Notes: generated by a model from the letters alone, not told the origin. Numbered from the stretch's first letter, positions 33,921-42,788 are shown. The stretch is DNA of 64,000 bases from Algoriphagus sp. CAU 1675 (GCF_029222925.1 NZ_JARHUI010000003.1:1-64000); one strand, 5' to 3'. Program-made: numbers and translations.

Positions 33921-36900
33921 GGAATTATATTTATCATAAATATCTCTCAAAAAGTGAAACCCTTTCTCCCCGTGTAAAAGGCATATTTTATCTGCAATGT
34001 CCTTTAACCCCTTGTCATACAGACCTTCTACGATTTCTTGAAGTTTTCCTCTTGAAATATCATAGCTCACCTCTTTTTTGAATATTTCTATTAAAATGTT
34101 TCCGACTTTTTCAGAGCAATTCTTTATGTGCTTTGATAGCGACTCTATTATTGAATATCGATCTCGCTGATTTATGTAAACAGCAGAATTCAGTAATACT
34201 TCATACAATTCATCATCTATTTCTTCAACACTATTTAACCACTTGCAACAACCTGAAAGAATATATGAGTCAAGTTCTTTATCCTCCATTTTGATTGCTT
34301 TGTGGTAAAGTGCAACCCAAAACGGTTTGATTTTGGATGTGACGCTTTTCTCAAACGGAAACCGAGGACTCCAGAAGAAATAAATTAAACTTGATAAAAC
34401 ATTTTCGCTTTTTGAGTTTATCAATGCTTGAATAATATCATTGTCGATAACAATAGATTCAAATTCGTATAAATAAGCTGTACAAATCTGCTGTATCAAG
34501 CTGTTCTTTGCTTCACCAACTATAAGGTCATTTGATAAGGCCTCCTGAAGATGAGAGCCTTCTATGAATAATTTGAAGTGTATTCTGTTTGGCCGTCTAT
34601 GATGAAAGAAATAGCCACTAATAGATGCCGACCAATTGGTTTTAGAGTCCAAAGGAAATAGTTTGTTAAAATTTTGGATCATCCAATTTTCGTCTAGGTA
34701 GTGGATATTTGGTAAAAATTGTCCGATTACATAAAAGAGTAGGGGATTATCATCTTTTGATTCAATTTTTTGTGTTATCAACTCCTGTACATCATTATCC
34801 CAACGATTACTCTCTTTTCCTTCTAAGCGAGCCAATCTTAATGAATATTGAAATAGGGCCATAAAGATCTTTCCTTTCGAGTTATTGAGCACAGTCATTG
34901 ATAGATCTGAATGATCAAAAACAGGGTAATTATCATTTTTGAGAATATTGAACAAAATCTCTTTGACTATCGGAAGATCCTCAGGATTAAATGCATGATT
35001 ATCGTTTTGAAGACCATTTTCAATAAAGGAAATTAGGCTTGAAACAAACCAGCGACAATAGTTGTCATCAGAGTTATGCGATGCCCAAAACTCTTCTTTC
35101 TGAATTATTTCTAATACGACATTAAATACTTTCGCACATTCAAACTTCTTTTTTTCATCTCTCCAACTTTCACCAAGTCCTCTTATCCAAGAATATTGTA
35201 TTTGTGAAGGAGCCTCAACTATTGGCGTACAGTCAACGATATACTTCTCTGGATTTTTCCGAACTGTCATAGTAAGCATATCAATTAGCCCATCCACTGA
35301 TGGCCCCACGAAATCATGATGTTGTTGATTGAAATCATGATAGTAACTGATTATTTCTTCCATGTTCATTTCATCAATCTCATTCATTGTGAGAGGCGAA
35401 ATGGTTCCAGTAAGACTTGAATGCCATGAATCAAATCCAGGATGTTCAACGTCAGCATCATTGATCTTATCGAGTTCCTTTATTAAGTCTGTAACTTTTT
35501 TTGAGCCATTTGGTATTAAGGAGGTTAGCCACTCTTTTTTTCGATATGCTATCGACCGGTCAATTTTATCTTGATCATCCTTAAACTCTTCAGGTATATA
35601 ATATTCCTTTGAATTGATCCAATCAATTATTTGGTCTATCTCTTTAGCAGAAAAACTTGAGCAATGCTCTTTGAGTAATTCATAAACCTCATGTTTGGTA
35701 AGTGTTAGGTCTAGTGGGTTATCTAGGTCCCAGAAAAGCTCTTTAAACTCATTATATCTAATGCGAATAGTGTGAATTGAAATCCGACTAAAAATTGGAT
35801 GTTCTTTGAGAAGGAGTTCCTTTAATGTATTGGCTACTTCCTTTGAATCTAATTTCTCAAGTGTGTCTCTTAAAAGATAGACTAATTGACAATCATACTT
35901 GTCGGTGAATGAAGTTTGTTCATGGTTTTCAATTGCAGGAATTGAAATATTGTTGAAAGAAGATTTATCAATCTCTATAACTTCAATAATTTTTTGCAAG
36001 CTGATGTTCAAAATATCTATTCCGAGAATAGGAATTAACTTCTCCTTGTAATCAGATAGTATTCTTTGAAATTCATAGCTACTAAATATTGAATGTACTT
36101 TTTCGAATGTGTCGCTAGTAACTCTATGAGTTAGCAGTACTTCAATACTTTTCAACAATAGGTCCTTATTTCCTATTGATATCAATCTTTCTAAAAGGTC
36201 ATTAAAACTATGCCCTATTAAACCGTCCCATTTACCCGTGAGGCCAATTTTTATATATTCAAAATGTCTGTCATCTAGATATTCTTCAGGCAGTGTACAA
36301 ATAAGCTTGAACACAGCATAGTCAGTTTTATAATTCTCAACTCTTTGCCCATCCTCAGCTCTAAATTGAGATATGTTATCAATAATTCTAACAAGTGACT
36401 CTGTTGTATCCTTATCTGGTTTCTCTAAGTTTTGTCTTGCAACTTCTTCAAGATAGGTCAATACAGCCCAATAAGGCATAGAATAAAATCCAGGATTATC
36501 TTCTGCCTCTAGTGGTTCCGGATTTTTCGAACCAACAAAATATTCTTCCTTTTCAAGAAATAACAGCCATTGTCGATGTTTTAAGCCATTGAAAAAATAT
36601 AAAAACCTAGAATCCTCTTTAAGCAAATTTGGCAAAGCATTTAAAACCTCTCTCGAAGGCTCAGTCATTCTGAGGATACCATCTAAACGATCCGCAATTG
36701 CATAGTAATTGCCAACCAAGAATGCCAGAATATCTTCAAATTGGCGCCATAAATTGTCAAAAGCTTCTTTTTCCCTAGGATCTTTCCATACACCATGTCG
36801 ATGGGCATATTTTGGGAATTGCTTTGCAACTTTATACCATTGCTTAACAAACTCGGTTTCGTCATCTAAGCCTAATGAATGGATGATAGACTCCTTGTGA

Positions 36901-37136
36901 CCTATCTTCCTATTTAATGGTCTTGAGCACGCTTCGCAAAGTTCCATATCTTCAAGACTTTTGGGTGTCAGCACATCACGCAATCCACTTTCAATTTCCC
37001 TTGATAGATGGCCAAGTAAGTATGGTTTAGTATCCAAATCCATTTCGGACAATGTCACGCCATCATGGTAGAAAGCAGCAATCTCTGTTCCTATTGAACT
37101 TAGGCCTTTATGAATTTCCAATTGACGGTCCGTCAT
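33918..37136 (-). CDS. Uncharacterised 1072-residue helical-repeat protein
   Basis: A large soluble protein with no signal peptide or membrane segment. I do not recognise a named family. The N-terminus (LSSIGTEIAAFYHDG, YLLGHLSREIESGLRDVL, then CxxC-like ELCEACSRPL) resembles the start of large unannotated proteins I recall from actinobacteria and other phyla, with a conserved HLxREIExxLRDVL. The rest is a succession of amphipathic helices of the HEAT/ARM kind with many Asp/Glu and Trp. No P-loop, protease, nuclease or methylase motif was found. It is the only gene of cassette 2, next to a restriction operon, so a defence role is possible but only by association. Confidence 0.7.
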   Translation of the reverse strand: MTDRQLEIHKGLSSIGTEIAAFYHDGVTLSEMDLDTKPYLLGHLSREIESGLRDVLTPKSLEDMELCEACSRPLNRKIGHKESIIHSLGLDDETEFVKQWYKVAKQFPKYAHRHGVWKDPREKEAFDNLWRQFEDILAFLVGNYYAIADRLDGILRMTEPSREVLNALPNLLKEDSRFLYFFNGLKHRQWLLFLEKEEYFVGSKNPEPLEAEDNPGFYSMPYWAVLTYLEEVARQNLEKPDKDTTESLVRIIDNISQFRAEDGQRVENYKTDYAVFKLICTLPEEYLDDRHFEYIKIGLTGKWDGLIGHSFNDLLERLISIGNKDLLLKSIEVLLTHRVTSDTFEKVHSIFSSYEFQRILSDYKEKLIPILGIDILNISLQKIIEVIEIDKSSFNNISIPAIENHEQTSFTDKYDCQLVYLLRDTLEKLDSKEVANTLKELLLKEHPIFSRISIHTIRIRYNEFKELFWDLDNPLDLTLTKHEVYELLKEHCSSFSAKEIDQIIDWINSKEYYIPEEFKDDQDKIDRSIAYRKKEWLTSLIPNGSKKVTDLIKELDKINDADVEHPGFDSWHSSLTGTISPLTMNEIDEMNMEEIISYYHDFNQQHHDFVGPSVDGLIDMLTMTVRKNPEKYIVDCTPIVEAPSQIQYSWIRGLGESWRDEKKKFECAKVFNVVLEIIQKEEFWASHNSDDNYCRWFVSSLISFIENGLQNDNHAFNPEDLPIVKEILFNILKNDNYPVFDHSDLSMTVLNNSKGKIFMALFQYSLRLARLEGKESNRWDNDVQELITQKIESKDDNPLLFYVIGQFLPNIHYLDENWMIQNFNKLFPLDSKTNWSASISGYFFHHRRPNRIHFKLFIEGSHLQEALSNDLIVGEAKNSLIQQICTAYLYEFESIVIDNDIIQALINSKSENVLSSLIYFFWSPRFPFEKSVTSKIKPFWVALYHKAIKMEDKELDSYILSGCCKWLNSVEEIDDELYEVLLNSAVYINQRDRYSIIESLSKHIKNCSEKVGNILIEIFKKEVSYDISRGKLQEIVEGLYDKGLKDIADKICLLHGEKGFHFLRDIYDKYNS

Positions 37137-37167
37137 TTCAATATCTTGTTAGCGTTGGCAAAAAATA

Positions 37168-37256
37168 GCTCTTTTGGTTTTTCAGCTTGTGCCAGTGTGT
37201 TGGCAAAAACCAAATGTGCTATTTGTGTAGTCGGCTTTTTTAGCATGGCATACAAC
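37168..37256 (-). repeat. Cassette head element, copy 2
   Basis: Read on the minus strand, GTTGTATGCC is followed by AAAAAAGCCGAC, GCACATTTGGTTTTTGCCAA and AAAAACCAAAAGAGC, matching the head of cassette 1 (33591-33680) in order and spacing. The gene start is 31 bp further on. Confidence 0.75.
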
Positions 37257-37468
37257 TTATTTATTTGTCCAGGTTTTCCGTACCTATATTCCAAATATGG
37301 ATGGCTATGTACGGTTTTTATGCTTTTTATTTTTTTTCAAAAATCAGGGAGGTGTCCCTGCTCAGTTTTAAAACTGACTGAAAATAGTCTTTAGTTTTTA
37401 ATTAGCCAAGGATTTAGGAGTGGAAAGAAAAAAACTTTGTCTGCTCTGCGCCTTGGCAGGAGGGAAAC
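37257..37468. other. Chromosomal flank of the cassette array, no gene
   Basis: No gene seen. It contains a hairpin CAGGGA-GGTG-TCCCTG (37345-37360) immediately followed by the perfect 16-bp palindrome TCAGTTTTAAAACTGA (37362-37377). A CCGTAC/GTACGG pair lies near 37278-37314. One of these may end the AraC-type gene transcript, which stops at 37469. No attC-like arms are present. Confidence 0.6.
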
Positions 37469-38035
37469 TTAAATCCCGTCCAGGCTTCTTCGCTTGTCCT
37501 GTCCGTTCTTCTTGAATTCGCTGGGAGTCATGCCGGTTTCTTTCTTGAACTGGGCACTCAGATAGGCCACGGAACTATAGCCCATGCGGAAGGCGATCTC
37601 GGAAAGACTGAGTTCGTCGTAAAAAAGGTATTCCTTTACCTTCTCGATCTTTTGCCGGGTATAATAGCGCTCGATGGTGATACCCTCTACTCCCGAAAAC
37701 AACTTGCTCAGTCCTGTATATTCCTGATTCAGCTTCTCGGACAAAAAAGTGGATAGGTTCTCATGAATGGAGTTTTCCTGATGATGCACCAGCTCAATGA
37801 TCAGGGTTTTGATCTGGGAGATCAGGGCAGATTTTCCGGATTCCAGGAGTTCGAAGCCTCTTTGCCTGAGCAGTTGGCCTAGTTTCTCCTTTTCTGCATC
37901 AGAAATGGAAAGTGTCAGGCTGACTTTTCCCAATTCCACTTGGGCTTCCAGATGTTCATGGACAAAAATCTCCGCCACTGCTTCTATGCAGCGGGGACAG
38001 ACCATGTTTTTGATATACAATTCCCTGGATTCCAT
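37469..38035 (-). CDS. AraC-family regulator with HMA-like N-terminal domain
   Basis: A 188-residue protein. The first 65 residues look like a metal-binding HMA fold: MVCPRC with C13 and C16, followed by the strand pattern VELGKVSLTLSI and a GFELL end. The C-terminal part (about 95-180) is an AraC DNA-binding domain with YYTRQKIEKVKEYLFYDELS, LSEIAFRMGYSSVAYLSAQF and KKETGMTPSEFKK. It is therefore a candidate metal-responsive activator, plausibly of copper genes. copA and the Cus operon lie 14-18 kb away, on the far side of the cassettes. The gene has no close operon partner. Confidence 0.85.
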   Translation of the reverse strand: MESRELYIKNMVCPRCIEAVAEIFVHEHLEAQVELGKVSLTLSISDAEKEKLGQLLRQRGFELLESGKSALISQIKTLIIELVHHQENSIHENLSTFLSEKLNQEYTGLSKLFSGVEGITIERYYTRQKIEKVKEYLFYDELSLSEIAFRMGYSSVAYLSAQFKKETGMTPSEFKKNGQDKRRSLDGI

Positions 38036-38114
38036 ACCTGCCTTTATCTAGGATTAAAAGTGCTGGATACTAAATTAAGTTCCTGTATTCCCAAAACCCA
38101 ATCAAGACCCGGGC

Positions 38115-39035
38115 TCAGAGGAGGGATTTTTTCTTTTTGGTCCCCAAAGTGAGCAAAATGATGGTGATCAAAATGAACAGGGTACCCAGCCAGTCCATGG
38201 CCTGAAAGGAAACGCCCAACCAAAAAACGGCTACCAGAGCAGCGGCAAGGGGTTCTACAGAGCACATCAAGCTGGCCGTGGTCGCTCCGATGATGGTAAT
38301 GGAGGTCAGGAAAATGTAAAAGGCCAGGATGCTTCCGATCAAGATGATGTAGGCAAAAGCAAGCCAGGTTTCCATATCCCAGGTTCCGCTGATCTGTAGG
38401 GGTTTGCTATAAAATGAAAAAGCCAAACCACCGATGAGCATGGCCCAACCGGTCACGCTTCCGGGGGAATATTTTTTGAGCAGTTGAACCGGGTGAATGG
38501 TGTAAAAAGCCAGTGAAATGGCAGACAAAATCCCCCATAAAAGTGCCTGTTGGGAAATGACCAGTTCTTCGAAACTTCCATGCGTGACCAACAGAAAGGT
38601 GCCGGAAAGCGCCAGTCCAAGGGAGGCATATTCCAAAACCAAAGGCCATCTTCTGTGTTTGATGGCATAGAAGGCCACGACAAACAAAGGCCCAATGTAC
38701 TGGAGCACGGTGGCAGTAGCCGCATTGGATAGGTTGATGCTGTAGAAATAGGTGAACTGTACCGCCACCATTCCGAGAATACTGAAAATCAGCAACTGGA
38801 TCAGGTCTTTTCGGTTTTTCCAGATTCGGACGACATCCGGGTCTCTTTTGGCGATGGAAAATAGAATGAGTAGAATTCCTGCAATCAGCAACCTGCATCC
38901 AACCAGCCAGGCCGGATCTATGCCTTTTTGTTCAAAAAGAAACTGGGCGCAGGTTCCCGAAACTCCCCAAAATATGGCAGCAGATAAGGCCATAGCCAAG
39001 GCAGAAAATGTTTTGGGATGTGCGAGCGCTGTCAT
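38115..39035 (-). CDS. EamA/DMT-family membrane transporter
   Basis: A 306-residue inner-membrane protein with ten predicted helices in two EamA halves. Family features are AAIFWGVSGTCAQFLFEQKG at the start, SNAATATVLQYIGPLFVVAFYA in the first half and STITIIGATTASLMCSVEPLAAAL in the second. A basic C-terminus (TKKKKS) faces the cytoplasm. These carriers export amino acids or other metabolites; substrate cannot be told. It lies 79 bp upstream of the AraC-type gene on the same strand. Confidence 0.88.
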   Translation of the reverse strand: MTALAHPKTFSALAMALSAAIFWGVSGTCAQFLFEQKGIDPAWLVGCRLLIAGILLILFSIAKRDPDVVRIWKNRKDLIQLLIFSILGMVAVQFTYFYSINLSNAATATVLQYIGPLFVVAFYAIKHRRWPLVLEYASLGLALSGTFLLVTHGSFEELVISQQALLWGILSAISLAFYTIHPVQLLKKYSPGSVTGWAMLIGGLAFSFYSKPLQISGTWDMETWLAFAYIILIGSILAFYIFLTSITIIGATTASLMCSVEPLAAALVAVFWLGVSFQAMDWLGTLFILITIILLTLGTKKKKSLL

Positions 39036-39214
39036 GGGTGGTGGGTGTTAGAATCCGCGAATTTAATCGCCTTTCCCATAGCTTGGTTTGCCCGGGGAAA
39101 AAATAATAGCTGAGTTCGGAATTCGAAGGGGAAACTTGGCTTCTGTTTTTAGAAAATAGGATGGTTCACAATCCTGCCATTAGTCAAATTTCGTATGCTA
39201 AAACTGACCTAGTA

Positions 39215-40156
39215 CTAGCCATGGTATATCATTTTTACCGCAAAGCCGCCAAGGACACAAAGAAGTCCGCAAGGGTTGATTTTTGGTTTTTCAAGTTTCG
39301 TTGTCTTTAATTTTTCCAGTATGGCCTAGAGCCTGAAAAGAGAGGCAAATAACCTATAGGAGACAATAGAGCCATTTTCTTTGCGCTATACTTTGCGCCT
39401 TTGCGGTAAGAAAAAAGACACAGGTATGTATCCTGTTTTTTCCTTTTACCTAGCCATGGCATATCATTTTTACCGCCAAGCCGCCAAGGACACAAAGAAG
39501 TCCGCAAGGGGTTGGTTTTTCAAGTTTCGTTGTAATAATTTCCCCAGTATATCCTAGAGCCTGAAAAGAAGGATAAATAACCTATAGGAGATAATAGAGC
39601 CATTTTCTTTGCGATATACTTTGCGCTTTTTGCGCCTTTGCGGTAAGAAAAAAGACTCATGGATGTATCCTGTTTTTTCTTTTTACCTAGCCATGGCATA
39701 TCATTTTTACCGCCAAGCCGCCAAGGACACAAAGAAGTCCGAAAGGGTTGGTTTTTGGTTTTTCAAGTTTCGTTATAATAATTTTCCCAGTATGGCCTAG
39801 AGCCTGAAAAGAAGGATAAATAACCTATAGGAGACAATAGGGCCATTTTCTTTGTGCCATACTTTGCGATTTTTGCGCCTTTGCGTTAAGAAAAAAGACT
39901 CATGGATGTATCCTGTTTTTTCCTTTTACCTAGCCATGGCATATCATTTTTACCGCAAAGCCGCCAAGGACACAAAGAAGTCCGCAAGGGTTGGTTTTTG
40001 GTTTTTCAAGTTTCGTAGTAATAATTTCCCCAGTATGGCCTAGAGCCTGAAAAGAAGTATAAATAACCAATAGAGCCATTTTCTTTGCGCCATACTTTGC
40101 GCTTTTTGCGCCTTTGCGGTAAGAAAAAAGACACAGGTATGTATCCTGTTTTTTTC
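39215..40156. repeat. Second repeat array, four units of about 240 bp
   Basis: Units beginning CTAGCCATGG at 39215, 39450, 39687 and 39930 (spacings 235, 237 and 243 bp), with part of a further unit end at 40153. Each contains ACCGCAAAGCCGCCAAGGAC, a CCTATAGGAGA segment (lost in copy 4) and TTTGCGCCTTTGCGGTAAG near the end; the CCGCAAAG and CTTTGCGG strings are complementary, so each unit can fold on itself. The small open frames of 60-77 codons inside are repeats of each other and not genes. The 39036-39214 stretch before it holds nothing recognisable. Confidence 0.88.
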
Positions 40157-40194
40157 TATTCAACTAGAAACTGGCAAGAAAGCGGATACCCCTA

Positions 40195-40953
40195 TTAGAA
40201 AAAAAGCTGAAGTACCAGGAAAAACAGGGAAGGGCAGAGGAGGCAGCCCAGACCGGTGTAAAATGTAGCGGTCACTGCTCCATAAGGCACCAATTTGGGA
40301 TCGGTTGCTGCCAGTCCGGCAGCCACTCCGCTGGAGGTTCCCATTACTCCGCCATAAGCCATGGCAGCAGCAGGATTGTCCAGACCTATCTTTTTGGCAA
40401 GCATGGGCGTGAAAATGGTGACGGCAATGGTTTTCACTACGCCCGTTCCAATGCTCAAGGCAATTACTTCCGAAGAAGCTCCCAAAGCTCCTCCGGTGAT
40501 GGGTCCCACGATGTAGGTACAGGCTCCTGCTCCGATGGTGCATAAGCTGACCGCATCCGTATAGCCCCAAGCCAGTGCAAGGAGTACTCCGGAAACAAAA
40601 AACACGACAATTCCCATGAGTAGGGAAACAAATCCCAGCAAGCCGCTTCTCTGGATCAAGAGAAAACTGGCTCCGGCTGCCGTAGCGACTATCGCAAAGT
40701 CCCGAAACATGGAACCCCCTAAGGTGGCAAGCCCATTTAAAACCGGGATATCTGCCAGACCTTTCGTGCCTCCAGTGAAAACTCCTCCCATATAGCCCAA
40801 CGCCAAGGCCAGGAAAATGGCGATTGCCGAACCGGGAATCCTTCCCCGAAAGAGCAGTTTGGAGATGCGGTCTGAAAAAAGTGCCAGGGCGCCAACTACC
40901 AGAAAGGCTACAATCAGTCCGTTTTTATTGATGATTTTGAGCAGTTCTTCCAT
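40195..40953 (-). CDS. madM: Malonate transporter subunit MadM
   Basis: A 252-residue membrane protein with about seven to eight helices, matching MadM, one half of the two-component sodium-malonate importer. Recognisable parts are SDRISKLLFRGRIPGSAIAI, AAGASFLLIQRSGLLGFVSL, GAGACTYIVGPITGGALGAS and MAYGGVMGTSSGVAAGLAATD. It is the last gene of a madL-like operon and starts one base after madL ends. The MatB-like ligase upstream would activate the imported malonate. It should sit in the inner membrane. Confidence 0.88.
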   Translation of the reverse strand: MEELLKIINKNGLIVAFLVVGALALFSDRISKLLFRGRIPGSAIAIFLALALGYMGGVFTGGTKGLADIPVLNGLATLGGSMFRDFAIVATAAGASFLLIQRSGLLGFVSLLMGIVVFFVSGVLLALAWGYTDAVSLCTIGAGACTYIVGPITGGALGASSEVIALSIGTGVVKTIAVTIFTPMLAKKIGLDNPAAAMAYGGVMGTSSGVAAGLAATDPKLVPYGAVTATFYTGLGCLLCPSLFFLVLQLFF

Positions 40954-40954
40954 G

Positions 40955-41311
40955 TCAGTCTTTTTTAAAAGTTCGGATCAGATAAGGAAAAACCGCAAAA
41001 CCCAGAAAAACAGGGAGTACCCCGGCAACCAAGGCCAAGCTTCCCGAGCTGAGGGCTGATTTTACGTTCAGAACTGAAGCCATGGCAATGACTACGGGAA
41101 TGTAAAGCCGGTTCCAGAAATCAATCCCGATTTTCATATCGGCCCGCATCCAGCCTTTCCGCTCCAACTTATCCTGAATCAGCATCAGAATAATCATGGC
41201 GAATCCCACACCTCCTACGTTGGCATTGATGCCCAGCCAGGAACCCACCAATTCTCCCAACCATTGTCCGGCCAGAAAGGAGAGGGCTAAAACTGCGAGT
41301 CCATAGATCAT
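40955..41311 (-). CDS. madL: Malonate transporter subunit MadL
   Basis: A 118-residue membrane protein of about four helices: LAVLALSFLAGQWLGELVGS, NVGGVGFAMIILMLIQDKLE, WNRLYIPVVIAMASVLNVKS and a final LALVAGVLPVFLGFAVFPYL. It matches MadL, the small partner of MadM in Na+/malonate symport. It is placed one base before madM and one base after the ligase gene, so all three share a transcript. A lone MadL would be hard to call; the paired context makes it secure. Confidence 0.87.
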   Translation of the reverse strand: MIYGLAVLALSFLAGQWLGELVGSWLGINANVGGVGFAMIILMLIQDKLERKGWMRADMKIGIDFWNRLYIPVVIAMASVLNVKSALSSGSLALVAGVLPVFLGFAVFPYLIRTFKKD

Positions 41312-41312
41312 T

Positions 41313-42788
41313 TTAAAACAGCTTTTTCAATTCGTTTTTGGTGACTTTTCCCATGGCATTTCGGGGAAGATCTTCCAGGAAGATGTATTTTCTAGGGGTT
41401 TTGTACGCAGGCATTCTTTCCCGTAGCCAAGCATTCAATTTACTGCTGTCCAAAGACGAATCAGCTACCAAAGCTGCCACGACGATTTCTCCCCATTCTT
41501 CATCAGGAACCCCAACTACGCCACAATCCTTGATTTCCGGGTATTTTCTGAGAATTTCCTCAATCTCCAAAGCAGAGATTTTGTAGCCTCCGGATTTGAT
41601 GATGTCGATTGAGTCTCGACCCAAAATCCGGTAATAACCCTCATCGACCTGGGCGATGTCTCCGGTTTTGAACCAGCCATCCTCTGTAAAAGCCTTGGCA
41701 GTGGCTTCTTCCTTGCCCCAATATTCCTTGAATACCGAAGGGCCTTTGATCTGGATTTCCCCGGGTTCACCGGCGGCTACTTCCTGGTTGTTTTCATCCA
41801 CCAGTCGTACCTCAACTCCGGGCAAAGGCTGGCCGATATGCCCTGCTTTTCTTTCTCCGGAATAGGGATTGGATATGGCCATTCCGATCTCGGTCATTCC
41901 GTACCGTTCCAGCAAATAATGCCCGGAAATGGTTTTCCATTTTTCCATCACTGAAACCGGCAAGGCAGCAGATCCGGAAACCATCAGCCTAAATCGCTGC
42001 ATTCTTTCCGTTAGGGCCTTTCTATGTGCTTCAGGATAGGATTCAAACTGGGAAATCAATTTGAAATAAATGGTGGGAACGGCCATAAATACATTGACCT
42101 TGCCCTCTTCGAAAATCTCAAAAACCCGGGAAGCGCTAAAAGGATGGAGGAATTCTATGGTAGCTCCTGCCCACAGGGCACAGGACATGACATTGATGAT
42201 TCCATGTACATGATGGAGTGGGAGAATACCCAGGGTATAATCCTCAGAAGACCATTGCCAGGCTTTTACCAAGGTGCTCACCTGATTTTGGATATTGTCA
42301 TGGGTAGTCAATACGCCCTTGGGTAGGGAAGTGGTCCCGGAAGTATATAGGATCATGGCGCCCCGGTCTGTTTTAATAGCAGGCAGGGTGCTGGAGTCTG
42401 TTGCTTTAATTTCTTCCAGTGAAATCAGCTTTTTGGAAGAATGGTTTTTATAGGGGCTTAAGACTTCTCCGTATTCAGGACCGGTTAGAATGAATTCCGC
42501 TCCGGTATCCTCAATGACATATTCCAAGGAAGGAAAAGGGTAGGTGATACAGAGGGGAACTGCAATTCCTCCAGCTCTCCAGATTCCCCATTGAACAGCT
42601 GTATAATTGAAACCCGGGGAAACCATGAAGGCAACCCGGCTTTGCTTGAGATCAGTTTGTCCCTGTAATAAAAAAGCGGCGACTTCTTGGCTTTTGTCAA
42701 GAAGCTGCTGAAAGGTATAGGATCCGGAACCGTCTACTATGGCTATTTTCTCAGCATACTGTTGGGCTTTGTTAACTAATTGGAGCAT
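41313..42788 (-). CDS. matB: Acyl-CoA synthetase, probably malonyl-CoA synthetase (MatB-like)
   Basis: A 491-residue adenylate-forming enzyme. The P-loop-like A3 motif is MILYTSGTTSLPKGVLTTHDN minus its last residue, followed by LLERYGMTEIGMAIS, GWFKTGDIAQVDEGYYRILG and the C-terminal catalytic lysine in NAMGKVTKNELKK. It forms acyl-AMP and then acyl-CoA. Because it precedes madL and madM by one base, malonate is the likely substrate, giving malonyl-CoA for fatty-acid or polyketide use or for breakdown. No malonyl-CoA decarboxylase is adjacent. Substrate is inferred from context. Confidence 0.85.
   Translation of the reverse strand: MLQLVNKAQQYAEKIAIVDGSGSYTFQQLLDKSQEVAAFLLQGQTDLKQSRVAFMVSPGFNYTAVQWGIWRAGGIAVPLCITYPFPSLEYVIEDTGAEFILTGPEYGEVLSPYKNHSSKKLISLEEIKATDSSTLPAIKTDRGAMILYTSGTTSLPKGVLTTHDNIQNQVSTLVKAWQWSSEDYTLGILPLHHVHGIINVMSCALWAGATIEFLHPFSASRVFEIFEEGKVNVFMAVPTIYFKLISQFESYPEAHRKALTERMQRFRLMVSGSAALPVSVMEKWKTISGHYLLERYGMTEIGMAISNPYSGERKAGHIGQPLPGVEVRLVDENNQEVAAGEPGEIQIKGPSVFKEYWGKEEATAKAFTEDGWFKTGDIAQVDEGYYRILGRDSIDIIKSGGYKISALEIEEILRKYPEIKDCGVVGVPDEEWGEIVVAALVADSSLDSSKLNAWLRERMPAYKTPRKYIFLEDLPRNAMGKVTKNELKKLF

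Larger units (their letters stand above)
33680..37255 (-). mobile_element. Cassette 2: single large gene in an integron-like cassette
   Basis: A 3.6-kb unit starting at the core GTTGTATGCC (37256-37247) and ending with the exact 10-bp complement GGCATACAAC (33808-33799) plus attC-like arms. One gene of 1072 codons fills it. The left flank of the array (37257 onward) has no palindromic site, so cassette 2 is the first in the array, joined to chromosomal DNA at ATAAATAAG. Confidence 0.6.

Noticed and set aside
37257-39035. Integron integrase next to the first cassette
   Set aside because: The expected place holds an AraC-type regulator and an EamA transporter; no tyrosine recombinase motifs were found on either strand.
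39215-40156. Small repeated protein genes of 60-77 codons
   Set aside because: The frames are copies of one another within a non-coding repeat, run in both directions and have no family resemblance.
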